From Adiantum capillus-veneris (lineage: Eukaryota > Streptophyta > Polypodiopsida > Polypodiales > Pteridaceae), in contig CM043959.1 in NCBI GenBank assembly GCA_014529385.2, positions 57,183,753 through 57,247,752 on the forward strand: a stretch of 64,000 nt of DNA. The letters run 5' to 3'. Position numbers and translations under genes: made by a program. Below, piece by piece: positions 32,522 through 45,608 of the stretch. Below the pieces are notes generated by a model. That model was not told the DNA's origin and ran no database searches. It saw only the letters and a list, made by a program, of their open reading frames with translations. Every line of letters begins with the position of its first letter. The stretch's first letter is position 1.

Positions 32522-33540
32522 TGTTGGAGGCTCGCCATAGCATAGGCAGTCTCCCACAAATCTATCAATCCGGAGAGAGAGAGCATGAACCGGCTAGGGC
32601 TTGGAAGCATCACACAAAGAATGTGCGAGAGCGTCATCGGATGCAAATATTGAGAGGATTCAAGAGCGTGCATCCTCCAATGCAAATAGAAATCATCCCA
32701 AATCAACTAGTGCTAATCGCACATCAAGCATCAATACAAGCAATCATCTACACACATCAAGCAACGAAGTGAAACACACTAATCTTGGAGTCTCTCAAGC
32801 ACAACTCTAATTACATGCATTGACGATTAAGCACACAAGATCGCATTCAAGTCGGCCACCCCAACCATGCCAATCATGGTGTCCAAATCAAGTCACACAT
32901 AATCAAATTAAGCTCAAGGCTTCTTAAACTTACACACACACAAGCACACCATTAGAGGACAACTCTAATCAAATTAAGCTCAAGGCTTCTTAAACTTACA
33001 CACACACAAGCACACCATTAGAGGACAACTCTAATCCCTCAATCACGAGTACGCCCATTCTACTTAATCGAGAGAGTTAGATAAGGACTCCACTAATCAG
33101 AGTAGCTTAGCATAAGTAAGAGTTAGATTAGAAAAGATCAACACTTCAAAACAATGAAGGAAAGTAGAGAAACATGATTGACAACATAATGAAGACTAGA
33201 TTAGTTCAGAGAGGATTACACTAATTACATGTGATTAGCACTAGCCTTCTAAGCATGGGCATTAAGCTCAAAGGCTAGGCCATCAACAGCTACTTTAGGG
33301 AGAGAGTTCTCAAAAGGACCACTCCAGAATGACCTCTCATTAAGCATAGGGCTCTTTTATAGCTTTGGGCCTCAAACCCTTCAACTATGGGATAAAGTGA
33401 GCTCTCTAGCCTAGACTCATACAGCTTTGGAACTCCTAAATGAGCCCAAGCCCTATACAATGAAAAGTAGATATTGTGCACTATGGCACATCCACAGCTT
33501 GGTGCATAATTGGTGCAACTGTTAGCCGCTGCTAACATCC
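32522..33540 (-). repeat. Diverged LTR related to the 37302-46526 element
   Basis: Begins TGTTGGAGGCTCGCC at 32522 and shares with the LTRs at 37302 and 45609 a series of blocks in the same order: TATCAATCCGGAG, a GGCTAGGG(C/A)(T/C)TGGAA block, long CACACA-rich and ACTAATC-rich stretches, and CAGCTTTGGAACTCC-TGAGC. On the minus strand TATAAAAG at about 33355 would be the TATA box. The right end (about 33537) is a guess from a TAACA end. No second LTR was found, so it is a truncated element or solo LTR. Confidence 0.55.
32903..33034. repeat. Exact 66-bp tandem duplication
   Basis: Units 32903-32968 and 32969-33034 are identical, beginning TCAAATTAAGCTCAAGGC and ending GACAACTCTAA. Identity shows a recent event inside the diverged LTR, or an assembly artefact. 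Confidence 0.93.
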
Positions 33541-34800
33541 AACCACCCTTTTGATATGCTTGCCCTGCAAATTGTTTTGAAATGCTTACTGCAAAATTTC
33601 CTATGAAGGCCCCCAACAAAGTGTTTTGAAATGTTGTTGATGGCCAGCAAGGTGAACAAGAGAAGAGATATCTCCATTTCATGTAGTGATCAACTTGTGT
33701 GAATTTCTCTCTTCATAAGCTTAAAGTTTGGTGATCATTAAATATGTTATGGTTGTTGAGATTTGGGTTTCTAAAGAGTGTACGATAACTTAACTTTTCA
33801 TATGCAAGGAGTGTTGTGAACATCCTACAATCAAGATTTTTTTGAATTGTTGATTTTTTGTGTGAGAGGGAGGAATTCGTCATCTAAAATCAAGCTTTGG
33901 CCACAGATTGACTCCATTTTCTTGGTGTGATAGCATTATGTGGTGAAGGAGGGGCTAGCACCCTTAACTATCACAACAAGTGTAAGATTATTATGGGAGG
34001 ATCCGTACTTACCAAGCTCCATGTATAATTTGTGAAGGAGATTAGCTTTACTTGACGCCTTTGCAATAATACGTGTAGACAAAGACGCTATAAAGATATA
34101 TTATTTTTCAAAGTATACATAAAAGGGATACCAAAGATACATAGAGCTTCATAAGATCTTTTGAGTGATTGATTTTTCAATTTCCTAACCCCGCAATGAA
34201 GGTTTTTTTGGATCACATGCATTTGAGAAAGTGAAGCTTTTTGGATCATTCCACTCCATAGAAGAAGCTATTTGGGCTCAGATATAGTTGTTATCCTCCT
34301 AGTTAGTTTCCAAACACTTTCAATAAAATTTAGATATGCCAAGAACATGATCATCTCACCAAGTCAATGAGGAATAGGTTGACTATTGATCAACAAAAGA
34401 AACTACATGAAACACTATACAGGGTATGAAACATCCCTCTCAATCAATTTGATTGAGTATTATCCTTGCACCTCTTGATTTAGTGAGTCTATTAGAGAGA
34501 GCAATAGCAAACATATAGCATGAAAGGGTCCAAAAGTGTATCCCGTATCATGCCTGATTGATGAAGGGTTTGACTTGTACATGAGTGCAACGAGCTAATC
34601 AAACAACATGCTTCACTTGCCCCAATACCATAATGATCAATCTAGTTGAATTGAAGCCTAAAACCTACCCAAACCTAGTAACTACATTGAATTAAGCTAA
34701 TCAAGTTTTGCAAGTTGAGACACAAAGATTAGTACTCTCAATCAATTCAAAGCCTCGGAATCTCCTCTTTTTTGAAGCCTTTTCCATGAGTGCAAGGGCA
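33541..34800. other. No gene recognised
   Basis: AT-rich sequence with no domain in any frame and no clear repeat structure. Confidence 0.5.
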
Positions 34801-34810
34801 ATGTGGGATT

Positions 34811-35020
34811 TCTTTTTTCTTTTTTGGGGGGGTGGGGGGAGACTAAAGAACACGACGTCTTCATTAAAGACACCATCATAAGATCTATGGCAGGCACGCA
34901 TGTGACAAATATCAAGGACGATAGACGTCCAACAAAAATCCATTTGTCAATGCCCCCTAGATTTGAACCCATCACCTAGGCTGTGGCAGTGCAATGAACT
35001 AACCACATGGATGCGTGCAT
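34811..35020 (-). repeat. tRNA-derived SINE-like unit
   Basis: Minus-strand reading: GTGGTTAGTTCATTGCACTG (A-box-like) at about 34988-35010 and GATGGGTTCAAATCTAGGG (good B box) at about 34955-34973. About 110 bases of body follow, and an A-rich end (AAAAAAGAAAAAAG) at 34811-34826. Order and spacing fit a pol III-transcribed SINE. No target duplication was found and no cloverleaf is formed. Confidence 0.45.
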
Positions 35021-35990
35021 TTTGTTGTCCACAAAGCCCCAAACAAAATGTAATAAGTAATCCCTTGAAGAGGAAAGTAAAGGACAAAAAATGTAAAGGT
35101 TGACACGTCCATTTAAAATTGGGCGATCGAATCTCCCTCGTACCTCACGTGCATAGCTCCCTATCATAGATCCTCCTAAGTTCCATGGGATCATAAGCAT
35201 GGGATCAAGGTGCTGTTCAAAAAGAGGGGCATGTGAGATCCAGGCCATCGATCTTTAAAAAATAAACTTGGGATCTTGAGTTTAGTTTTGACGATTACGG
35301 ATGGTGGTGCTCATTATGACTTGAATGGCGTGAAAGACTTCCATGGATATTATTCTCCAGAAAAGATATCTTCCCCATATAGTTACAAAATTTAGGGTTA
35401 TTGTCATCATAAATGTGACGACACCACCTACCAAATTGAGCTCGGGATGTGAATCTAATCTCGGGATCCTGAGATTAGTTTTTAACAGTGAAGTGTCAAG
35501 TTGGGCTCACACTGCTTTTCATGGCTAATCAAGCAACCTAAAACCTATATGCATGATATGGAGCATGAGTCTATACAAAAAATGGAACCCCTTTTTGGAG
35601 AAGAAACTAGTGATTATTCCTCCTCTTCTTCCAGTTATGAATTAACGAATCCTCAAGTGATGATGGGTTGCACCGGGGTTCTTTGCGACCCTTTCAAACT
35701 CTTGAAGCTAGCCATTCTACTTCTCAAAGAGGTACTCTTGATCCACTCTCATACGTGTCACATTTTCATTTATACTTCAACAAAGACATGCATAACATAA
35801 TGATGGAAGCATTGTAAGTAGATCTATGTGTGACATTGGAACATCTCAGAAGTTGTACCCACTTAGTGGATTTAAAGAAATAGAGAAGAATAAAGGATGA
35901 TTGAAAGCTTGTAAGGAAAGAAGATAATGGTCTTTGCCCTTGTCTTACGATGGCACCCAATCTACGGATTGCATGCCTCTATGAAATTTT
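35021..35990. other. No gene recognised
   Basis: Unassigned sequence. A (GGGATC)(T/C)TGAG(T/A)TTAG-like word occurs at about 35271 and 35463, which may mark a small duplication. Confidence 0.4.
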
Positions 35991-36023
35991 GAAAATGTTT
36001 ACCACGGTCTTTTACTATGTTTT

Positions 36024-36027
<4 letters not shown>

Positions 36028-36082
<55 letters not shown>
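36028..36082. repeat. (GA)n microsatellite
   Basis: About 55 bases of GA repeats close to the presumed lost left end of the CACTA element. Confidence 0.97.
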
Positions 36083-36086
<4 letters not shown>

Positions 36087-36119
36087 CCAAAATGGGTTGG
36101 CCAAAGAAGCAAGAAGGGG

Positions 36120-36235
36120 TGGGAGGACATTTTTTGTAGTTTAAATATTATCGTGGTTATTACCACGCCTATTGCTATGCTTATTACCATGCTTATTCTC
36201 GCTTATATTATTGCTCGTATTATCGACACCACTTT
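36120..36235. repeat. Sub-terminal repeats of the CACTA element, left side
   Basis: Clustered variants of ATTATCGTG, TTATTACCA(C/T)GC and TATTATCG. Similar words cluster at 56570-56630 near the right end. CACTA transposases bind such short sub-terminal motifs; the assignment here is by pattern only. Confidence 0.45.
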
Positions 36236-36892
36236 AGCGCTAAAGCATTCAAATTTGGGTATTTTTCTCTATTTTTCTTGTAAAAAGAATTTAAAAACAT
36301 GATTCTAAATTTCAAAAAATGGACAAAAAATGATATTAAAACATGAAACAACGGCTATTTAAATAAATTAGGTTGTGCAATGGATGTGACCACTCTGTCA
36401 CAAATGTTGGTCTGCAAGTAAAACATGGGAGACGAGCTCCCTTTTAGAGGTGTTGAGCAAGGGGCACAATAAAGGAGCACGTCTTCAAAGCAGTCTTCAA
36501 TAGTAGAAGCACTCTCGCACTACATACAACACAAAGTGTTGACTCCACTTGGCACCCATAACTCTTCAGAATAAGGACGAAACAAAATGTGTGAAGATGG
36601 ATATTAGAAAGGGAGAGAGGTTATAACTGCCATTATTGCCTCTAGCATCATTGTGCAATTTAGAGCCAAATATGCAAATTTGAGTACTTCTTTCTTTTTT
36701 CTTAGAAAATTAGAAAGCATTTGCTATATTTCATGAATAATTATACAAAAAAATGATAGATATTTTATCATTAAACTAATCACGCCCACCTGATTAACAT
36801 AGATTATCATGCTTGACAAATTTAGAGAGAGAGGGAGAGAGAGAAGCTATGAATGGAAACACACAAAAAAATCTTTCATAGAATAAAAATAT

Positions 36893-37296
36893 TTATGAAT
36901 CATCTTCCAAAAAATCTCTACAAGTAGCTTGATTTAAATCTAAACCCATGGCTCTTAAATCAATAAAGAGAGGAATTGAATTGGTGTTTGTGGATGTGTT
37001 GTCTTCATCATCTTTGAATTTTTCATCTTCCATCTCATCATCGTCATCATGGAAATTATCCTCACTAAGATTGGCAGTGGTGAGACTTGAATCATCGATC
37101 TCTCTCTCTCTCCTCTCTCTCCCCCTCATCCAAAGTAGTAGGTAGGAGAGGGTCGAAGATGGTCTCCACTTCATTAGTGGAAAAAGTGGTTCTCCCTAGA
37201 GGTGTTACAAGAACTACGAACCAAAGTTTTGGTTGATGGATATAGATGACCAATAGAAGAGAAGTTCAAAATGAGTGACATTGGTATTATGCTATA
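36893..37296 (-). pseudogene. CACTA transposase C-terminal exon
   Basis: After an acceptor-like TATAG at about 37290 the frame gives KLWFVVLVTPLGRTTF, matching the W-x-V-V-L-x-T-x-P-R end of DUF4216. NEVETIFDPLLPTTLDEG and a strongly acidic tail (DDDDEMEDEKFKDDEDNTS) follow, with the stop at 36893. It is separated from the preceding DUF4216 part (46558-46725) by the 9.2-kb LTR element. There are minor frame changes near 37260. Confidence 0.6.
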
Positions 37297-37301
37297 GAAA
37301 A

Positions 37302-38219
37302 TTTTGGGGGTTCCATCGTTACATAGCTCCAATGAACAGAATTATCAATCTGCAGGGATGAGCTACCCGGCTAGGGCATGGAAACACTCACACAATTAGT
37401 GTGCTAATCATGGCAACACGAATGGTGACTCTAGGAGGTGAGCTTCTCGGCCTATGGAGGAGCTAAGCCACAATGATGGGCAATCTCCACATCCACTTCT
37501 CTTCACCTCCAATCAACCCAATCACACACACTACGATTGCAAGACGCACACAACACTAATCCTATCATGCAGCACACTAATCACAAGCACACACACATAG
37601 ATCTATTGATCACCACACTCCAATCAAACCTACATGCACTCACAAGCAAAAGAGAGAAATCACACAAGACTAGAGAGGGATTAACCACTAATTAGTTAAG
37701 ATCTAGCTAATCTAAGCATCATAGGCAATCATAAGAAACATGAGAGAGGCATAGTGAAAGAGAGTTAATCATTGATTAAAGTTAACCAAGTCCCATGAGC
37801 AAGGAGAAGCTCAAGGACTCCATAGCCACACATCTCAAGAGCTCTCACCAAAGAGTGCTCTCCACCAAATGAGCTTGAGAACCCTAATTCCCTTTACACA
37901 CTGCCTTATGTACCTAAGATAAAAATATGCAATGTTTGGGCACCCAAGGCCTTTAGGGCTCCACCACTTATTGAATCCGCAACCTAGGCACACTAACTGA
38001 TTATTCTTTACAGCTTGGAACTCCCATTGAGCTCGTAACACATTAAAATATTACAATGGTTTGAAATAAATCGGGAATTTACAATACATGACCATTTTCT
38101 GAAAATGTGAAAAATGTGTAACTCCAATCTTTATTGCTTCTTCATATTGATCTTCAATGTGCATCCATACATCTTCGATCTTTAGCAGCTTCTGTTAACT
38201 GACGTTGACTTAGTTAACA
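37302..38219 (-). repeat. 3' LTR of the 9.2-kb element
   Basis: 918 bp, partner of 45609-46526. On the minus strand it starts TGTTAACTAAG. The last bases have changed from CAACA to CAAAA (TTTTGGGG on the plus strand, TGTTGGGG in the other LTR). Confidence 0.9.
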
Positions 38220-38231
38220 TTTTCCCCTTCC
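38220..38231 (-). promoter_or_regulatory. Polypurine tract of the 9.2-kb element
   Basis: Minus strand GGAAGGGGAAAA directly before the 3' LTR; fixes the orientation together with the PBS. Confidence 0.8.
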
Positions 38232-38479
38232 GATTTTAGTGCCCGTCCTCGGGCACTGTTGAAAAGTGTCTGTGGAGGTTGTGGAAGGTTTTTGATTGGT
38301 TGTTGATGGGCTGATTTTCTTCATTTTTTGTTGAATTTGTTGATGAGGTTCAATTTTTTGCAGCATCTTGATTGGTCCGAATATGTCTGATGTGAGAGAT
38401 GATGTCACATTGTCCGTTGTAATAGCATCATGAGGAGGCTTTTGTTTATTTATGAAAAGTAAGGACAAGTGAAGTAGAA

Positions 38480-41400
38480 AAATGAGGTTCTATATTAGGG
38501 TCTAATACCTGGATGACCAAAGGAAAAAAACCCAGTGGTATACGTGCATCATTGGAGTACTTATTAGCATGGGAAATATTAATAAAGTACTCAAGGGATT
38601 ATTTTTTTATAGATATGGAATTAAAAAGGCAACAAATATGAGAGGGTAGCATGATGAAACATGGGTTTGCCTGTTGTAGTCCATTCAAGGTGGATATGTG
38701 GAAGCAAAAAAGAGTGTCTAATGCATATGTCCAATGATGGGACATCCTATTTATGCATACACAAAAATGCATGGAAAACAATATGTTGTGCAAGAAGATT
38801 TTGATGGGTTCTTCAAAAAGATTGTGTAGCTATAAAAGCATATGACATGGCTTTGTAAGCTGGCACCCCTTTAAGAATGATTTTCGTGATGAGGATATGT
38901 GCTCTCATCTTACTGTGCACTGTGCGTAAGTGTTGGACTCTACAACACTCCACCAATTAAGTTAATAGACTTTGACTCTTATGCTCACCTCATCCAGCAT
39001 GAGCGACCCTCTTAGATATGCTCTACTCTTCTAGCTTGAGCATAAGCGTAATAACTACGACTCTTAGCACAGAGTTTAATATGACTTGAAGCTTTGGGAT
39101 TAATGCTTTGCTCATTTTATGGCTCAGCAGCTCGACTCTGACTATACCAAAGAGTGTTTTTTGCACCCTGGCGACTTGACTTTTTACATTCTTGTGCTTA
39201 CTACAAACATTTCTTCATGTAAAAGTAAGCTTGAATCCTCAAAAAGAGAATTAGTGAAGGACCAAGTTGGAATTGAAGGTTTCTTTGAACATACCTGTTT
39301 TATCATCTTTGAATCTGCATTCACGTTGGTTGGCTTTTCCTTCTTTGACTGTGAAGACTCCATTATCTGTTTGATCTCCAATTGGGTCCGTTGATATGAG
39401 TCTTTGATGTTGTTGTAGGGCTTTGTTCACTGTCAGCATCTGGCTTTTGACTAGCAACATTGGAAGACTTAGGAATCCAAATCTCTTTATGACCTTTGTA
39501 TCTCTATTGTTGACTTTGCCTTGCTCTAGGTCTTGTTGAGTTCTTGAGATATTCATGCAGGTCTGGTGTAGTTGCAGTTGTCTTGTGATTGACTCGTAGC
39601 CAAATCTTTGTATAGCCTGTGTAGAATCCTTGTCCAAGAGGAAGATTCTTTGTGATCCGTCTTTTTTCTGTATCCTCTTGAAAGTTGTGGTAGACTTTAG
39701 CATCTTTCAATGTTGTTATGTTGTATACCTGTTCCTTAAGTATCCTAGGATATTGTTGAGGTTGATACCTTGTGGGCCTTCTTTCTTGGGAGGGACTTGA
39801 CGTTACTTCATATGCTCTAACATGCGGTTTTGGTACCCATATATGTATGTTACCTCTATAGTACTCCTGTTTCTTTAAGCTCCATTGTGATGCTATCCAT
39901 CCGATGTGTTGGTGTTTCTGCGTTGATTTCTTGTCTTTAATCCAAATAGGATCATTGAATTTGACTAAATTGCTCTGAACAAACACTTGCTTGACTATCT
40001 TTTGCTTTCTTGAGTACTTGGGCTGATATATCTTTGCTTTTCTGGGTGTCTCCTTAGAGGTTTCGGTTGGGTCAGCAATTGACTTGAAGATTTGAAAGCC
40101 TGACTTGCTAGAAGAAGCTGATCCATGAGGGTTCTTTGACGTAGAGGCATATGATATCACACACCTTCTTTTCTAATCGGTGGAAGTTTCCACTTTGGCT
40201 TTACCTTTGTCTACAAGATTTTCCTTTGATTCTTGTGACTTCTGCAACTTTGAATCTAGCATTAACGGTATCTGTGAATGTTGTTGGCTACCTCTTGGAG
40301 AAGAGAGTATTAGAATTGTATCTTCTTTGTAGGCCTTGTGTTGGTCTAACCGCTACTGTCCAAGGATGACATCTGCATGCACGTCCTTGAAGACTTTACC
40401 TGAAACTTACCTGCTCTTCATGATTTTTGATGCTAAGGGTAGCAACCATTTCTTCTTGACCTGGAGCCTTACACATGATTTCTCTATTACTTGGCTCTTC
40501 CTGAGTAATCTCTAGAATGCTCTGGATGTTGTCTGCAACCATTTTGCACTTTGCTTCTTTATCTAGTAGAGCATTACATCTGACACTTGCTCCTTTTTTA
40601 GTACTAAGAACTATAGCTATTCTCATTGCTGGTTCTATTGAAGATATTTGTCATGGTATCATCTTGATCTAACTGTGTCTCTATGGAAGATGGCTTGAGA
40701 ATCTGTTTTCCAATCTGACTTGCATCTACTGATTCTACTGGCAATGTCTAGATCTTTGGACTTCCTATTGCTTCTTGGTTTGTCTGCAATCTCGATCTTC
40801 TTTACTTCTGGCTTTGATGGTATTTTTTGCTCTGTTTTATTTGCTCTTTTTATTGCATGATTTGCTTTAAGCTCTTCTGAAGTTCTCATTGATCAAGATG
40901 AATCATCTTAAATATGATCTGCTTTCATATCACTCTCCATTCTAGCTATGCTTGAGGACTTTGTGCTGTCATCTGCGGGTGACCATTGTTGGTCTTCATT
41001 CTTGGTTGTCTGTGATGACTCCGTCATGTTTGAATTTTGTATCTCTGACATCTTCTAAGCCATTGGCATTCCCATTATGATGTGGTCTGGCATATCTTTT
41101 GTTGTAATCACGCGGAATTGAGCTATGATGATCTGTGAACTTACTTCAATGGTGGTGGAGATGATTCCCTAGCATTCTGCTCGTTTGTCTCTCGATATGC
41201 TCACAAATTTAGGAGCATCTTCCAGCTGTGATTGTCCACATCTTTTCCAAGTGTGAAAAGACATGAGGTTCTTGTCTAATTGAAAATCTAGCTTTACTTC
41301 TCTTGAGAGTTTTTCTTCATTCTCACTGGTGATGTTGCACCTGATCTTCTTAGGATTTGTGTCTGAATTGACTGCTTTTGTTGTGGCAACGTCCTTTGGT

Positions 41401-43110
41401 TGATCTTTATTTGCATTTTCTTTGCTTTGACCACCTGCTTCAATTGATGTTGACTCCATTGGCTATAATATTGCACTTTCTGTCTGCAACTCATGAGCAT
41501 TATCCACCTGCATCTGAGTAACCTTTGACCTTAAAATATCCATTGTACTTTCTGGCAGAATCTATCTCTTTGGAGGAGATTTTGGTGGTGACCTTTGTGT
41601 ATTTTCTCGACTTTAGCTTTCATTGATTTTGACTTTTCTGTTACCTCTTCTGGCATCTTGAGGCTTTGCATCATCTTTAGATAGTCTTTGACTTCAGTCG
41701 TACCATTGATCTTGTTGATATTCATTAGCATTTGCATCTTGATATGCATATATGAGCTTGGTCACATGTAACTGTCTGAACATTATTGGATTTGATGGCT
41801 TTTGGCTTTCACTTGTGGAGATCAGCTGAAAGTTTTTTCCTTGATGATCTTCATATAAGCATTTGTCTGCAGATTCTGAGGGAACCTGGGTCAATTGGAA
41901 ACTTCCAACAACCATATGATCTTTCAATGGTTTTTCTTTGAAGGGGTCTGTTGGCTAGAGGCTCTAGGGCTTCTAACTGGTGTAGCATTTCCTGGTACAT
42001 AAGCTGAGCTTGATGGATTTACAGCTCCGCCTTCCTAGGGTGATCAATATAGCCTGCTTCATTATAAGAGTTCAAAATTATTTGGATCTGTTTTAGTCTC
42101 ACCTTCTGGGACTGTGAAGGTACACTTTCAGTAGCACTGTTGACATTTGGCATATGTAAGCCTTCTACATAGTTTCCTATGTATCTTTGTGAAACACAAA
42201 TTATTCCCCAAGTCCAACTATAGATAGAATTATCTTTGCCATGATATTGTCTATCCCATGGGTCTCCTATGATATGAGCTTCTATGGTTTCAAGACCCAA
42301 GGCATCATAGATGATAGACTCTCGTCTATATCTACGACTATTTTGGTCAAAGTATATGCTCATTGGGTTACAACATCGAAGCTTGATTTCCGATGGAGGA
42401 GATTTTGGCTCTGAACAGATTTCTGGGCTCACTCGGGTAATATCCTTCAGCTCTGGAGAGGATGAGCTATAATAAATACTTTCCTCTGAAATGAACCATC
42501 CTTTTCTATCTATCATTGGACGTACTTCTATGAGCTGGTGTGTGGGCCGTTCAAACACTGGTTGATCCTTTTTGTACAGTTTCCCTTTTTGGTCTGCATA
42601 GTGTGCATATGAATTATGGGTGCCATACAAAGCTAACATCATTCTGTTTGATGCTCCTTTAGACTCGTGAATGATTGCACACTTGTGACAGTGGATGCAA
42701 AATCATTTGCAAACCTAACAATCTTTTCAACATTTGGTGATATCTGGACATCTTGACCAAATTCATGCAGGAATTTTTTGTTCAAAGAATCAATTTTAAG
42801 CTTTCCAGGTGTCTGTGCATCTTTATGCTGATTTTGAACTTGTAGTGTTTTTACCGGTGCTTCTAACGCTAATGCGGAATCATCTGATTGCATTAAAAGT
42901 GACAAGTTAAATGCACTTACATCGAGATTCGCATTTCCAATTTGCTTGGTAGTTGATGTGTCCTTGTTGTCTGGATTTCTTGGACAATCTTCAGAAATTG
43001 TCTACCTTTTCGTCCACAATTTGAGCAATACGCCATGATTGGTGGTATTTCAACTGGCTCTATCATGTCAAGCTCTACATGAGGAGCTTCTGTTTCTGTG
43101 CTTACCAAGT
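38480..43110 (-). pseudogene. Unknown coding region of the 9.2-kb LTR element, broken
   Basis: About 4.6 kb of minus-strand coding remnants in all three frames. It begins near 43108 with YCSNCGRKG, and one frame over DCPRNPDN, together a CCHC zinc knuckle split by a frameshift. Blocks follow at 42639-42905, 42019-42642 (HNSYAHYADQKGKLYKKD, SPEICSEPKSPPSEIKLRCC), 41531-41927, 41169-41459, 40396-40889 and 39251-40160 (RKQKIVKQVFVQSNLVKFND, WVPKPHVRAYEV). The composition is Lys/Ser/Gln-rich. NALLDKEAKCKM at about 40560 vaguely recalls a retropepsin core, but the D-T/S-G-A motif is absent. I do not recognise the family and assign no function beyond a possible nucleic-acid-binding zinc knuckle. 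Confidence 0.5.
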
Positions 43111-43327
43111 TGTCGTTATTTTTAATTGAATTTTGTCTTTTTTTAATGATTTTTTATTTTTTTGTGATTTTTTTAATGGAATTATAATTATCATTACTAT
43201 TATGACTTACCTGCTCACTTAGCTAGACAGCGGGCCTTGATGGAGGTCTGGCTGGTGAAGGCGTTAGTGTGGCCTTGGGAGCAGCAACGCGCAGCACGGG
43301 TGCACAGGTGTTAGAGCTGATCTGCTT

Positions 43328-43408
<81 letters not shown>
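43328..43408. repeat. (GA)n microsatellite inside the 9.2-kb element
   Basis: About 81 bases of GA repeats. More GA-rich sequence with TGAGAG and GAGTTAG words extends from 43640 to about 43970. Confidence 0.97.
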
Positions 43409-43411
<3 letters not shown>

Positions 43412-44089
43412 GACGTGGGTATAGCTGGCTGATGTGGCGGTTGATCTGCAGAGGAGAGAGGGTACGGAGTTTGGAGAGAAGGAGAGAGCCTTGCTGCCTG
43501 TGACGCGCGCTGGAGAAGAGAGAGAGTGGGAGAGAGTGTTTGACGGCACGCTGTGTGCGGGTACGTTGGAAAATTGCAACCCATCAATGCCGACTGTGGA
43601 GATGTTGCCTGCAATTGCAGGACCCTATGTGTGTGAGTAAAACGACAAGAAGGGAGCTAGGAGCGGTTCACGCTAGAGAGAGAGGGAGAGAAGAGAGAGA
43701 GTGAGAGGGGGAAATGAGAGAGTGATAATGATCACGATTTTAGAGTGAGAGGGGAGGTGAGAAGGTGTTAATAATTGTTAGTGGGGGAGAGAGAAAGAGA
43801 GAGTTAGTTAGAGAGAGAGGGAGAGAATAAGTTAGGTTGGAGAGAGAGAGAGTGGGGTAAATTAGGTTAGAGAGAGAGAGTGGGGGAGGGTGTGTGTGTG
43901 TGTTAATAGGACAAAGAAAGAGAGAAAGAGAGGGAGAGAGAGAGAGAGAGGATGGCAGAATTTAGAGAGAGAGAGTGATTGTGTGTGCACGAGTGTGTTC
44001 ATGCGCCACGGAATGAGGAAATGGCGACAACAGTGGCAGAAGAAAGATGAGGATTACGTCGTAGGAAACTATCCCAAGAGACCGTAAAG

Positions 44090-45590
44090 ATCTATATGAC
44101 GAGGAATTTTTATGCGTCGCAAGGCATAGGGTCGACGCTCGAAATCCGGTTTTTTAATTATTCAATCGTCCAAAAATGCCGAAATTAGCCGAAATGCTAA
44201 AATCACCAGAAAATCCCAAAAATTGTCAAAAAAGTCCAAAAAATTCATGGAAAAATCTAGGAATTTTAGAAAATCATTGACAATCACAATCAAACACTTT
44301 CGGCACGCAAAAGCATACCAAAAATAGCAATTTTTATCAAAAATACCAGATTCGACAAAATTATCAACCCGATCCTTGGAAATACTAAAACGCTCAAAAT
44401 TTAGCAAACAAAAGCCCAAATGCGCTCGAAATCAAGCCGTAAACACACATTCAAAACAGCTCATAAAGATCGCAAGATATCAAGTTCTAATGGAATTAAG
44501 TGAAAATTTATGCAAAAATTAGCAAAAAACTACAAAAGTATCCAAAAAATACCCAAAATTTTAAGAAAATTCTCCACACGTAGGGGATTAGTGCAGCCAA
44601 ATAAAATCATAAAACGCACATCAATTCAATTGCAAACAATCTCATCAATAAAATCAAGTCTAAGCAATTAAATCGGTAAAATTAGGTCAAAATTTGACGT
44701 AATTGGAGTGTGTAAATCCTTGTTTTGAGCTCGAAAATGCAGCAATTAACCATTACACACACCAAACATGCAATCAAAAATTAAATTAATCATGCACATT
44801 AAGCACTTTTTAAGGACACACACACACGCACAAATAATTGGCAGTTTTTACCAATCTTTAGGTACGCACACAAAAGGGTAAATCTTGTCAAAATTGCAAT
44901 GTGATTTCACAAATCTTTAGTTGGGCATGACCAAAACATAAATCAATCATCACAATTGAAAAATCATTAAGCGCACATTGGTTTTTAGGTGCACAATCAA
45001 GGGCCAAATAGTGCACACACACCTAAAATTAGACATACACACACTCAATTAGAATGCACACACACTTGATTTTAGTGCACACACACTTGCAATTGACCAT
45101 TCAAGAATGCAACTAGATCAATTAGGCACACAATTATCCATTGAACTTGTCAAGTTCATACGCCACCAAATCTGGAAAATTTCGGCATTACGACGGCATG
45201 AAAACGAACAATCCAAAAATTTTCAAAGCAACATAGCATGAACATTGCATTGCAATAATATAGCATCAACATTATATTGCATCATGGTGGAATCTCTACA
45301 GAATTCTACACATCTTTAACCTTTCCAATGAAGATCGATTGACGATTGAATGCTCCAGTCCTTTGTAGCAAATTAGTAAGTTAGCAAAATTAGTCAAATT
45401 AGCAAGGGGTTAGTGTAAAATTAGAGTGTGTAAACACACAAATGGCAAGATACGGTGACAAATTAGGAAATTATGAACACATTGCTTCATGCACACACAT
45501 CCAAAATCCACAAAACCATAAACACACAAGTGAAATTAGTGGGGAAACACATCCAATTATGCCACAATCACACTAGCGTAGGCCATCGTC
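44090..45590 (-). other. Non-coding leader of the 9.2-kb element
   Basis: A-rich on the plus strand, with many CACACA and AAAATT words; no ORF of note. It lies between the primer-binding site and the coding remnants, the position of a long 5' leader. Confidence 0.6.
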
Positions 45591-45606
45591 CTCGGCAACA
45601 ACACCA
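45591..45606 (-). promoter_or_regulatory. Primer-binding site of the 9.2-kb element
   Basis: Minus strand TGGTGTTGTTGCCGAG two bases after the 5' LTR. The differences from the tRNA-Asp-type TGGCGCCGTTGCCGGG are all transitions (C-to-T or G-to-A). Confidence 0.75.
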
Positions 45607-45608
45607 AA

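Noticed and set aside
43223-43640. Overlapping Ser/Leu-rich ORFs near the (GA)n array
   Set aside because: They depend on the microsatellite, and the unique flanks show no family resemblance.
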